A program made the translations under genes and the position numbers. Below, piece by piece: positions 21,907 through 33,300 of a DNA stretch of 64,000 nucleotides (the first letter of the stretch is position 1; every line of letters begins with the position of its first letter). The notes under the pieces are model-generated. The model worked only from the letters and a program-made list of their open reading frames with translations, was not told where the DNA came from and searched no databases. The DNA is from Benincasa hispida (Eukaryota; Streptophyta; Magnoliopsida; Cucurbitales; Cucurbitaceae). The stretch spans positions 249,597 through 313,596 of the forward strand of contig NW_024064153.1 in assembly GCF_009727055.1 (NCBI RefSeq). Direction: 5' to 3'.

Positions 21907-22710
21907 TGACATCTGACCTTAACCATCCATTCCAGTTCGAAGAAGCGAACTTCAAACGGTAGAAGCAAAAAATGCTATTCTTTCTCACCATCAATAAAGT
22001 TGCTGAAACTTGTACCAAAGATAAGCCGATCGTCCCTTTAGAAGAACCAACTGAACAACAGATAAAAGAAGCTGCTGACTAGGAGGAGAAAGACTTTCTT
22101 TGTAAGAACTTTATTTTAAATGGTTTGACTGATGATCTGTATGACTACTACTATACAATGAAGATAGCGAAGGAAGTCTGGGATGCCCTGAAAAAGAAGT
22201 ACGACACCGAGGAGGCCGGGTCGAAGAAGTATGATGTTAGCCATTATCTCAAGTTCCAGATGACGGATGAAAAATCCGTGGAGGCCCAATCCCATGAACT
22301 CCAGAAAATAGCCCACGAGATAATTACTGAAGGTATGCCTCTAGACAAAAAATTCCAAGTTGTTGTTATTATTAATAAACTACCCCCTTTATGGAAGGAC
22401 TTTAAGAACACTTTGAGGCATAAAACCAAGGAGTTCTCTTTGAAGAGTCTTATCACCCGGCTAAGGATTGATGAGGAAGCTCAAAAGAAGGACCAGAGGG
22501 AGGAGGTGAACGCAGTACATGGGAAACCCGCCTCTGCCGTGGTAAAACCTGACAAAAAATCTAAGGGGATAAAGAGGAAAGGTCAGAACCATGACTCCAG
22601 CAACCAGTGACAACAAAAAAAATAGAAGCCCTCTTCAGGAGAAACAATATAGTTCCTCTTCTTTAATTGTAATAAACCTGGGCATATGGCTAGGAACTGT
22701 AAGAACAGAC
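21907..22710 (+). pseudogene. gag: Copia D gag
   Basis: An ATG at 21907 opens the frame, interrupted by TAG at 21960-21962 and 22080-22082. The ORF 22125-22610 (161 aa) carries the copia gag domain (UBN2 type; TMKIAKEVWDALKKKYDTE). The CCHC zinc knuckle lies at about 22660-22705 (FNCNKPGHMARNC) with its first Cys replaced by Phe. Gag would package element RNA in cytoplasmic particles. The two early stops fall where the family usually has Trp. Confidence 0.85.
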
Positions 22711-24087
22711 GTTGTCCAGCTAATCAGGCTAACCTGACAAAAGAATCGTTAGTCGCCATGATCACAGAAGTAAATGTGATCAATGGTTGTGAAGGGTGGT
22801 GGATAGACACTGGCACTACGCGCCATGTCTGTCACGACCTTGGTCTGTTTAAAACTTATACTGAAACTAAGGATAAAAATATTCTGTTGGGGGATCACCA
22901 CTCCACGAAATTTGTTGGAACCAGCAGGTGGAACTGAAGTTTACCTCTGGGAAGACCCTCATATTGAAGGATGTCCTGCACACTCTGGAGATAAGAAAGA
23001 ATTTGGTCTCAAGCTATCTCCTCAACAAAGCCGGGTTTACTCAAACTATAGGGGCAGACCTATATACCCTTACCAAAAATAATATTTATGTAGGGAAAGG
23101 GTATGCAACTGAGAGAATGTTCAAATTAAATTTAGACCTCAATAAAATGAAATCTTTTGTGTATATGCTTGTTCTACAAATGTTTGGCATACTAAACTAT
23201 GTCATGTGAATAAGAACTTAATTAGTAACATGACTAGGCTGGAAATGTTACCTAAGTTATCCACGAATGATTTTGATAAATATGAGTATTATAGTCAGGC
23301 TAAAATTACTAAAACTCCGCATAAATCTATACTTAGGATTTTTTATCCTCTAGATTTAATTCATTCTGATTTATGTAAATTTGATGGCATCTTGACTAGG
23401 AACAGTAAAAGATATTTCATTACTTTTATTGACGATTGCTCTGATTTTACTTTTGTATATTTGTTGAAAAACAAAAGTGATGCTTTTAATGCCTTCAAAC
23501 TTTTTGTTTCTGAAATAGAGAATTAGTTTAATAGAAAGGTTAAAAGACTTTGTAGTGATAGGGGAACCGAGTACGACTCGGACAGATTTAATGAGTTCTT
23601 TAACTCACATGGAATAATACACGAAAAGACCGCACTTTATTCTCCTAAAATGAACGAAAAAGCCGAAAGAAAAAATAGAACTTTAATTGAGCCAGTAGTT
23701 GTTATTTTAATTAGTTCAGGAGCCGCGTCTTATTGGTGGGGTGAAATCATCCTTACCGTGTGTTATGTCCTAAATAGAATCCCAAAGTCTAAAAACAAAA
23801 CTTCACCTTATGAAATTCTCAAGAATAAGAAATCAAACTTGTCCTACTTTAAAATATGGGGTTGTCTAGCCTTTATAAGGATTCCATATCCAAAAAGGAG
23901 AAAGTTGGCTAGTAGAGCTTACGAGTGCGTCTTTATAGGTTATGCGTTAAATAGTAAAGCCTATAGGTTCTATGATCTAGTGAACCAAGTGATCATTGAG
24001 TCAAATGATGTCGACTTCTTTGAAGATAGATTTCCTTTTAAATCAAGGAATAGTGGGCTCGGGATCAAGTGGTTTAACCCTAGTTAG
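22711..24087 (+). pseudogene. pol: Copia D protease and integrase
   Basis: The protease active site is D-T-G in WWIDTGTTRHVC (about 22798-22833). The gag-pre-integrase and zinc region near 23180-23280 is frameshifted. The integrase core follows: HSDLCKFDGIL with the first Asp, CSDRGTEYDS with the second (about 23550), and KMNEKAERKNRT with the catalytic Glu (23650-23690). The ORF 23650-24087 continues through the family motif KIWGCLAFIRIP. Frameshifts near 22930-23200 and a stop at 23524-23526 break the chain. Confidence 0.85.
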
Positions 24088-25566
24088 AAATCCTAACCTT
24101 AGAGAGAAAACTGACCCAAAACCTAGAAGAAGCAAAAGAGCTATAACTGCCAAAGATTTTGGAAATGACTCCTGACCTATAATGTAGAAGAAGATCCTAA
24201 AGATCTGAGGGCTGCCCTGTCCTCAGTAGATGTCAACCTATGGCAAGAAGCCATAAATGATGAGATTAACTCACTTGAGTCAAATAGGAATTGGCACTTA
24301 GTAGATCTACCCCCAGGTTGTAAGGCAATAGGGTGAAAATGGATCTTAAAGAGGAAACTTAAACCTAATGGAACTGTTGACAAATTTAAAGCTAGGTTAG
24401 TGGCAAAGGGCTTTAGACAAAGAGAAAACATAGATTTCTTTGATACCTTCTCCTCTACCATTAGAATTACCTCAATCTGTGTCATGTTTTCTCTCGCTAC
24501 CCTTTATAACCTCGTAGTACATCAGATGGATGTAAAGACTGCTTTCCTAAATGGTGAACTTGAAGAAGAAATTTACATGTGACAATCTGAGGGTTTTGTA
24601 GTCCATGGTCAAGAAAATAAGGTGTGTAAATTAGACGAATCTCTCTATGGACTAAAACAAGCTTCTAAACAATGACATGAAAAATTTGACGACTTTATCC
24701 TATCTAAAGGTTCAAGGTTAATGAAAGTGACAAATGCATCTACTATAAGTTTGAAAATAACCTCTGCACTATCTTATGTCTATATGTAGATGATTTGTTG
24801 ATCTTTGGGTTGAACTTGCACGTTATAAATGATGTGAAATCAATATTAAATGCAAACTTCGACATGAAAGACTTAGGAAAAGTTAGTGTAATCTTAGGTA
24901 TAAAAGTGAATAGGTCTAAAAAGGGAATTTCTTTGGATCAATCTGACTATATAGAAAAGATTCTAAAGAAATATAATTACTTTGATTGTAAACCAGCCTA
25001 TACTCCTTATGATCATAGTGTTAAGTTGTTCAAGAACATTGGTGATAGTATTAATCAATCTGAGTATGCGAGCATCATAGGCAGTCTTAGATACGCTGCT
25101 GACTGCACTGGGCCTGACATAGCTTATGTTGTAAGATTACTTTGTAGGTTTACAAGCAGACCTAGTAAAGAGCATTGGAATGATATAGAAAGTGTAATGA
25201 GGTAGTTGAAGAAAACCCAAAACATAGGATTATATTATCAAAAGGTTCCCGCTGTGCTGGAAGGGTTCAACGATGCTGACTGAAACTCTCTTTCGGATGA
25301 TTCAAAGGCTACAAGTGGCTATATCTTTAATATAGCAGGCAGAGCTGTCTCTTGGAAGTCCAAGAAACAGACTATTTTAGCCCAATCTACAATGGAGTCA
25401 GAAATGATAGCACTAGCGACAGCTAGTGAAGAAACAGACTGGCTTAAAAGTCTGCTACCAGAGATTCCCTTATGGGAAAAGTCGGTACCAGCCATATTGA
25501 TCCATTGCGATAGTACTGCAGCAATCGCAAAAGTCCAGAACCATTACTACAACGGAAAGAGATGAC

Positions 25567-26337
25567 TAGAGATGTCCACGGGGCGGGGCGGGGCAGGGCC
25601 AGGGATGCCATTCCCTATCCCCATCTCCGCTCCCCATTTCATTTCCTATCCCTGTGAAATTCTCCATAGAGATCAGACCGGGGATTCCTCACGGGGAATT
25701 CACGGGGATCGGGTTCCCCGCAGGGAATTTTTCTTCGTTACTTTTTTTTTTGTAAAAAACCAATTAATTTAAATCACTAATGTGGGCAAATTTTAATTAA
25801 ATAATTAACTTTATCACTAAATTGTTTATTATGGTTAGTTTTATATTACAATTTGAATTTAAAGATGAATTACTCAAATTTTGGTCTAAAAAGCCTAATT
25901 AATTTTTTTAGTAGAAAGAAATAAATATAAATCAAACTATTCACATATATAATCTAAATTTAAACATTCAATTTAAACATATTCATTGTGTTTCCCAATA
26001 AATAATCAAATTTGAAATTTAAATGTAATATTTATATAATAATAATAACACATAACATTATATAACTATACTAAATAAATATGTAAAACCTAATCGGACG
26101 GGGATGGGGAATGGGGCCGGGGTGGGGATGAGGAATGCATTCCTCGTCCCCGTCCCTGTTTAGCTCACGGGAAATTTTTTTCCCCACTCCGTCTCCCATT
26201 TTCNAATGCATTCCTCGTCCCCGTCCCTGTTTAGCTCACGGGAAATTTTTTTCCCCACTCCGTCTCCCATTTTCCACCTAATCGGGGAATCGTTTGGGGG
26301 CGGGGCCCCGTCCCCGTGGGGAAATTGGATGTCTCTA
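25567..26337. mobile_element. GC-rich-ended hAT-like non-autonomous element
   Basis: Terminal inverted repeats TAGAGATGTCCA (left) and TAGAGACATCCA (right, reverse complement) match at 10 of 12. Flanking octamers GAGATGAC and TAGACAAC match at 5 of 8, two of the differences being transitions, consistent with an aged 8-bp duplication. The subterminal parts are G/C-rich (GGGGCGGGGCGGGG) and the centre is AT-rich with no transposase. It interrupts the copia RNase H frame, which resumes on the other side. The real length may be about 71 bp shorter because of the duplication around the N at 26204. Confidence 0.72.
26134..26274. repeat. 70-bp exact duplication around a single N
   Basis: 26134-26203 and 26205-26274 are the same 70 bases, separated by one N at 26204. 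The arrangement is what an unmerged contig overlap leaves, so it is probably an assembly artefact. Confidence 0.88.
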
Positions 26338-27047
26338 TAGACAACAAATACGGCATAAGCACAATACGATTAGAGAGTTTCTGTGGATCATATACGAACT
26401 GATGAAAATTTGGCAGATCCTATGATTAAAGGACTGGTCAGAGAGAAGATTTTCAGAACCTCAAAAAGGATGGGACTCATGCCTATAGAAAGATGAATCA
26501 CGGTGAGAAAAATCCAACATGTAGACTGGAGATCCTAAGAAACAGGTTCAACGGGTAATAACTGATCATGAGTGATATATAGTGAATCATGCTAAACCAA
26601 ACATAGAGTTCCATTCCTATGACTTATGATCTGAGCATGATATCCTGAAGCGTAAAAAATGTTGAACTCAGTTCTTAATGAAATCTATACTTGATGACAA
26701 GTGGGGTACCTAGCTACAGGAGTACTCTTGATAGATTCACCTATGTGAATGTAGAAGTGAGGGTCGTTTCCTATGGAGTTTTTAGGCAAACTCTCTAGTG
26801 CATTCACTAAACCGGGATACATATGCTAGGACTTAAAGTACAGGCTTTCGTACTACACCCTAATAACACTCTGTGTGAGATGCTGTTAGAGATAGAGTTC
26901 AAAACTAAGGGTTACTCTAGTATATTTTGAATCATCTACACTACGTATAAGTCGTAAGTCATCTTTGCTTATGCATAGTGTTGTATAAACTGAAACTGCT
27001 CGATGAAAAACTTTTTTCTCTTTTGTTTAAATTTTCAAGTGGGGGAT

Positions 27048-27804
27048 TGTTGGGTAAAATTTTAATTTTCAAAAATAAAAGGGAACCAACATTTGGTTGG
27101 AGAATCTCACATTGGAAAATTTTGATTTAGAAGCCTCATTATGTACTCCAATCTTGAGCTTTGGGTTTGGGCTCCAAGGGGTACCCATGTTTTGGAGGGA
27201 GTGAGAAGATAGACTAATTGTAGGTTCAGTGGACATTCCACATGCGTGCCGCCATTGCCTTCGGTCGAGCGTGGCATGGCGTGGCGAGGCGCATGTGTGT
27301 GATTATTATTATTCTCTTTAATAAAAATATTATCATTTTATTATTATTATTATTATTATGTTTTAAACTTGGTCCTTCGCGCGCGTCTTCCGCGAGTCTT
27401 CTGGCCCCTCGCACATTTTGAGGTCGTCTGTCTTTTTCTCACTCGACCGTTCTACGCTGAAGGCATATAAAAGGTGTGGCCTTCAGCAGTTCATTCACAT
27501 AGTTCTTCTTTTCACTTTCTTTCGAAAGTTCTCAGTTCTCCTCTTCTATTTTTCCACCCCATTTTCCATTTTCCGAGGAGTTAGTTAGAAAGGTTGTATG
27601 TTTCGATCGATGATGGTATATTTTCGACCGGGTTTTCTTTTTAGTCTGTTTTGTCTTGGAGACGACGTGACAGTATTCTTGACCTGCTTGCACACTTGGA
27701 TAAAGTCGCGAAACGTCTTAAAGAGAGCGAGCTCCACGACTTAGCTTATAACGAGCTTCTATTGTTGTCATGTTCGTCGTTTGACGGTCTTGTCGTTTCC
27801 AACA
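27048..27804 (+). repeat. 3' LTR of copia D (757 bp)
   Basis: Begins TGTTGGGTAAAATTT directly after the purine tract and ends GTCGTTTCCAACA. It carries about 200 bp (27240-27450) missing from the 5' LTR, with a (TTA)n microsatellite at about 27303-27360. Confidence 0.85.
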
Positions 27805-28480
27805 AAGGCAACTTCTTGAAGCTTTCAAAGGAGCGGATGATCGAGGAGATTATTAGAGGGTGATTCTGAGCTTGAAGACGACAGTCAAGAGCTTTACTTG
27901 CATCTTTTTCCCTCTTTAATCTGCTATTTCTTTATATTTTGGATATGATATAGATTGTATTTGTTTGTATTTGTAGCCATGAGTTGCTGAGTTTGTAATC
28001 CTTAGAGTTTAAGGATTTGTTTTTGGATTGTTACAAATGTTGTTAATTGTTTCTTGGAATTGATTAATGCATAAACTATTTTAGCATGTTTAATCTTAAT
28101 GTTTTTGAACAATTAATCACAGTTTGAATGATTCTTACTTAATGTCTTGCTTGAGAGAGAGCATTGGTTGGATCTAATATACTAAACTATTGATCAATTA
28201 TGCACAAAAGTGATAGGAGATTGATAGAGATTGATTATGAAGGAACTTAGTGTTGCACTTAATTAATTAATTGTATGAAAATGATTTGATAATTGGGCAT
28301 TACAAAGGGTCGAACTCGAAAGAGAAAATACTTAGATAAAAGACTTCTAGGTCTATAGTAAGCATAAAGTCAATCCAAGTTTAAAACACTTAACTTGGTT
28401 AATCATCAACGAAGTCATTATCCTAGGATGTGTTTTTGCTTGGTTTCACTCTGTTGCTACATTTATTTTCTTTCTAGGAT

Positions 28481-29870
28481 TAAATTATATTGGCTTTCAT
28501 CACAGTTTGATCCCCTCGATAAAATTAGAAAGATATCTAAATGTCCCCTTTGAAACATAGGGATCAAATAGACTTTACCTTTAAATTTCAAGGATTAAAA
28601 GTATATTTTATCCTTCTTTTATTTATTTTAGTCATTACAAACATGTTTGACCATTTTTTAAAATAAACTGCCCTTTGTCCAATTTTTCCAAAGATCTATT
28701 AAATAATTTTCCAAATTAACGATCTTTTACTCACAACTTACACACAAGCATATTTAAATTGACATAAGACAGACCAAAGTAAACTTAACTCATCGAAATT
28801 GGTATGACCTTCCTAAAGGTTGGACTTTTGATCCCTCATCCCCACCGTTATTGTACTAAAACAATCTGGCATAAAATTGGGATTTTTGTATATATGAAGG
28901 GGCCCAAATGAAAATTAGTCCAATGTTTAAAAATCAATGAATTTTAGTCTTTTGCTTGTGTCGGTGCCATGTGAAATTACTACTTTGACTCAAGAATGCA
29001 CATGTCAGGATTTTTGCTCTTACTTCTCACTTCTCGCTCTTTCTATCCTCCTTTTCAATTCGTTTTTCTATGGTTAGAGTTCTTTTCATTTCTCGCTTCT
29101 CACTTCTTACTCCTTCTATTCAACAACTCAATTTTCTTTTCTATGGTCAGATATCTCCTCTTTTCAAAGAATCGAATTGAAGGAACCGATCGAAGAAGAA
29201 GATCTAATTGAAGAAGAGGCTTTAGATTGAAGGCGAAGAATGGTTATATTTTTTCTATATATGTATATATATATATAAGTTGTAAATTAGATTTAAAAAG
29301 AAAAAAGAAAGTTGTAGACTAAAAAAGAATGAAGGAGCATAAAGTTGGGGTCAAAGTGGAAATTTCAAATGTCGCTGACGTAAGCAGAAGACCAAATTTC
29401 CCTCAATTTAAAACTCATAACTAATTTTCATTTGGATCCCTAAAAAAAACCCTTCTTACAAATTTTCTCCATAAAATTGTACCATTAATCTTCTCCAATG
29501 AGTCCACACGTTTCTTTTTTGACTGATTTCTTCTTCTCTCCCTCTTTTTCGTTGTGTTTGCATAGCAAGAGCCAAAAAACGAGATCGAGCATGGAGCAAG
29601 ACCAAGTGTCGAAGAGCAAAACTTTAAGAGAAAAAGAGAGAGGAAGTGATCTGTTAGAGGAAAGAAAACGAGAGAGCTAGAAAATAAGAGAAGAGAAAAT
29701 GAGAGAGCCAAACCACGTGCATGCAGGAGTTTCGTTTTGATAATTTTACCCAAATTTGATGTCAACAAAGGTAAAAAAAAAAATCATTTTCAAAAGGCAG
29801 AATAAATCTCATGTTTTTAAATTTGGATCTTCCATCCAAAAATCCCCGCATTTCTAGCGAGGAAAAAGAA
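28481..29870. other. Intergenic region upstream of the lipase gene
   Basis: AT-rich, with a (TA)n run near 29260-29277. Short ORFs here have biased composition (Phe/Leu/Ser or Lys/Arg rich) and no recognisable motif. I see no gene. Confidence 0.6.
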
Positions 29871-29879
29871 AAAACCCTG

Positions 29880-29890
29880 TTATAAAAATA
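29880..29890 (+). promoter_or_regulatory. Candidate TATA box of the lipase gene
   Basis: TTATAAAAATA lies about 170 bp before the start codon at 30051, a plausible distance for a plant promoter with a 130-140-nt leader. I saw no convincing perfect heat-shock element in the first 200 bp upstream. Confidence 0.4.
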
Positions 29891-30050
29891 AGAAAAAGGC
29901 CCCCGAACATTATTACTAAAAGAATTAGTTAAAATGGGCGCGCTCTAGAATGACCGTTGGCTTCTGGACTTCACTCAGTGTTCAGTTGGCGTACGCAAAG
30001 TTCCTTCAAATTCCTCCACACAGCCTCTTCCCTCTCTGCTAGCTGCTTCC

Positions 30051-30365
30051 ATGGCTTTTCTTCTCCACAACCACAGCCATCTTCACTACAATTCTTCTCT
30101 CTCCACACCCATTCCCAACCTCCATTGGACCCGAAATCTTCTCCCCTCCCGCCGAAGACCCAAGTTTTCTCGGAAACCTAGGGTTTTAACTTTCCGGGTA
30201 AATCATAAGGGTCGCCTCGGCGTATCCTCTTTTCCTTGCTTCTGCAGATCAGGGACCGAAGTTGAAAATTTACCTCTCCTAGAAGAAACTGAACGACGGC
30301 CCTTTGATATCAATCTCGCCGTTATTCTTGCCGGTTTCGCGTTTGAAGCATACACTAGCCCCCCT
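30051..30365 (+). CDS. Lipase gene exon 1 (residues 1-105)
   Basis: Encodes the start and the basic, acid-poor N-terminus ([15 protein letters not shown]), then a hydrophobic segment [19 protein letters not shown]. Ends in phase 0 at a GTAATT donor. Confidence 0.85.
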
Positions 30366-33300
30366 GTAATTTGATTACTGCTTACTTCGTTTATTTTTGT
30401 TGTTGTTGGTATCATTTTTTGTTTATTAGGAGAGGGTTATGAAGATGCATTTTAGTGTTTAAGTTCGATGAAAGATATTGTTTGAAATTTTTTGTGATCT
30501 TTTATTTATATATTTTTCCTTTTTTTGGTATAGGAAAATTTTGGGAAGCGTGAAGTTGATGCTGCAGGCTGTACGACTGTATATCTTTCAGAGTATGTAA
30601 TTGCTATAATAAACTTTAAATTGACGAAAATTGTGCAGAAGGAAGTCTTGGATGTTTTAGTTGCATATTGGTCTTCCTGAACTCGTAATTGTTTTTGCTA
30701 TTGAATGCATATAAGTTCTTTTGACTTCAACATTGGACGTGCCAATTTTTATTCATGAATCCAAATGCAGGTCATTTGTTCGAGAGATATATGATGGTCA
30801 ACTGTTCATAAAATTGAAGAAGGGCATTGATTTACCTGCAATGGATCCGTGGGTAACTCCTTTCCCCTTATTATTATCATTTTTTGTTCTTTTTTGCCAT
30901 ATGAAATTTAGTTTTAATTTTCTAACTTCCGTGGTAAAGCAGGGTTTTAGGAAAAATTAAATTTTGTAGTGGTTCCTCCTCATCGGAAAACATAATTATG
31001 AAAAAAATGCAAGCTCTTTCACCGTTTCACCTAAACCCAGAATGACTGAGATTGCTTTATGTGAAGGAAAAAGCCAGAAATGCTGACACAGTTCCCCAAA
31101 TGGCTTGAGCAGACCATAATCATCTCTTCTTCCATGTCAACCATTTGGGGAATTGTGTTAGCATTTCTGGCTTCTTTACATTTCTGCCATTGGTTCTGAA
31201 ACAGGGACAAAGCCAAAATCGTCTTTGATTGACGCCATCTTTCTAGGAAGTTTGGAAAGAAACGAATAGAAATATTTTTTTTTGCACTCACTTTAAGAGT
31301 TTTTAACCCTTAAACACTTATTCCTTTTCATTATATTAATGAGAAGTTGTTTCTTGTTAAAGAAAAAGGAGAAAGAGCTTGTTATTCTTTTTCTTCTAAA
31401 TTTTTCATTGTTTCTTTTGATCTCCAACACAAAACAAGGCACAATCCTTACCATCAGTATCACTTAACTATTATCAAAGTGTTCTGATAAAGAGCTCGTC
31501 CCTTTCTTACCCCTGCCCCCCCCACAGGTGAGAAGAAAAACATTTTTTTTAAAGAAATGTCTCAACTTTATACAATCACCACTTATTGTTTATCTTATTT
31601 TATTTATTTTAGTGATAAACATATTTTTTTCACTGATGAAATGGAAAATTACAGAACCATACCAACCATACAAAAAAAATAAAAAAACTAAAACTTAAGT
31701 TCTATTGCACCACTTTAAACCCAAACTTAGAACTAAATAGAATGATCTTAAGGATAACTCAAGACATCTATCCCTACTAAACAAAAGGCACAGTAAATGA
31801 CAACTGCTAGATCTTTTCTTGACCAATTACTACCGTGGTCTTCTTTATAGACTTCTAATGCTTTACGTTCTTTGTATTTCCTATTTGATTGTATTTGTTC
31901 CTCATTTTGACATGCTTTCAGGGAACGAGCGATCCATATGTGGTGTTTCAATTGGATGGTCAGGTTGCTAAAAGCAAGACAAAATGGGGGTGAGCAATGT
32001 ATTCATACTGAAATCCTTCATCGTGTTAAAGTGGTATTTCACGTCGTGACAGTTAACAAATAATATTGCCTTAGTAAGCAAATAACAATGAATGAATATC
32101 AGTTGGTCTTCAAGTCTTCAAACTTTGGGTCTTGGAAGAGCTTTGGTAAGGGTTTTTATGGTATGAAGCTATGTAGGTGTTCAAATGAGAGAGCTGCAAA
32201 CTTTTTCTCTTCAAGGAAATGTAATCAATTTAATATATTTCATACAATCATGAAGAGCTAGATTTTTTGTGATATTTATAGCAGCATGATTATCATTGAA
32301 GAAATGGATAGAGGCTATGCTCTGAAAGTAAAAAAAAGGTTCAAAGGTAAAATATAAAAGCTTCCTAATTCAGACATATTCCTGCAAATAAAAGCCTAAA
32401 AAAATTAGACATATCTCTGAAATTAAAGCTTTGACTACATTGATCCACATAAGGTGTGATCTTGGAGGCAAGTTAATCCTAGTGAGAAGATGAAATACAT
32501 TGCCCTTTTTGGGAAAAAAAAAAAAAGTGAAATACATTGCTCTCGGTGTTATTCGAAAACACCCAGTTTTGTTGTGTTAAAGATTTACTTAAGAACACAC
32601 CAGAGGATTCCAAAGCCAGCTCCTTAATTCATCGTGATTATTTTACTTGGCAACTTCCAGATCTGTAAGAAGAGAATAAATCATCTATTTCTTCTTCCTT
32701 TAAGATCCATTCACAAGAAATATTCCAAGGAAGGCATGAAGAATCTTTTTTTAACAAGATACCACACTTTTCATTAAGAGAATGAAAAAAAACTATTGCT
32801 TAAAGATACTATTAAAATATAGAGATAGAGCACACAAGGTTTACGTGGAAAACCCTAGTACAAGGAGAAAAAACTACAGTAGAAAGTCTCTTTTATTATT
32901 TTTAACACACACTGAAAGTTACAATAGAAGTCATATTTATAGGCTCTAGCAAGCCCTAAAATGAAAAAGGAAATAAACCTAGGGTAAAGTAAAATACTAA
33001 AATACCCTTGAGACTATAAGCTATCAACAAAATCCCTTATTTCCAATACTCCCCCTCAAGTTGGGGTGTAGATGTAAATCAAACCCAACTTGCTAACACG
33101 AGTCTAAACTTTGCCTGAGTAACCCTTTGATGAGAACATCAACAACTTGTTGACTAGGTGGAATATACGGAATATAGATACTGTCATTGTCCAGTTTCTC
33201 TTTTATAAAGTGTCTGTCAATCTCCACATATTTCATTCTATCATGTTGTACAGGATTATTGGCTACGCTTATAGCCGCTTTATTATCACAATAGAGCTTT

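Larger units (their letters stand above)
24180..26500 (+). pseudogene. pol: Copia D reverse transcriptase and RNase H
   Basis: The reverse transcriptase starts near 24200 with [11 protein letters not shown] (about 24390-24420), then [21 protein letters not shown], and YVDDLLIFG at about 24783-24811 (catalytic YVDD). RNase H follows with [16 protein letters not shown] (about 25360-25410) and is split at 25567-26337 by a GC-rich element. It resumes at 26338 with a C-terminal tail ending near 26495. Stops include TGA at 24673-24675 and 25281-25283, both at positions that are normally Trp. Confidence 0.87.
21290..27804 (+). mobile_element. Ty1/copia element D
   Basis: 5' LTR 21290-21847 and 3' LTR 27048-27804 start TGTTGGGT.AAA.TTT and end TTTCCAATA / TTTCCAACA. 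Domain order gag - protease - integrase - reverse transcriptase - RNase H is diagnostic of copia. A polypurine tract (AGTGGGGGAT) precedes the 3' LTR. Flanking pentamers GAGGT and AAGGC match at 3 of 5 bases, so the target duplication is only suggestive. Several stops and one inserted element inactivate it. Confidence 0.88.
20640..28480 (+). mobile_element. LTR-like sequence interrupted by copia element
   Basis: The two flanks of the copia element (20640-21289 and 27805-28480) look like the halves of one older LTR of gypsy type: AT-rich with 'aatttgtgttcattg' and 'gaagtcattatcctaggat' themes that I associate with plant gypsy LTRs. I found no gag or pol of its own, so it could be a solo LTR. 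The exact ends are not determined. Confidence 0.4.

Noticed and set aside
29421..29768. 115-aa minus-strand ORF upstream of the lipase gene
   Set aside because: Hydrophobic and basic patches with no motif; composition follows the local T/A-rich DNA, and no splice or promoter context supports it.
29957..30181. Alternative start for the lipase gene
   Set aside because: This ATG is in a different frame and reaches a stop without joining the C2 or lipase exons. The ATG at 30051 keeps the frame across all exons.
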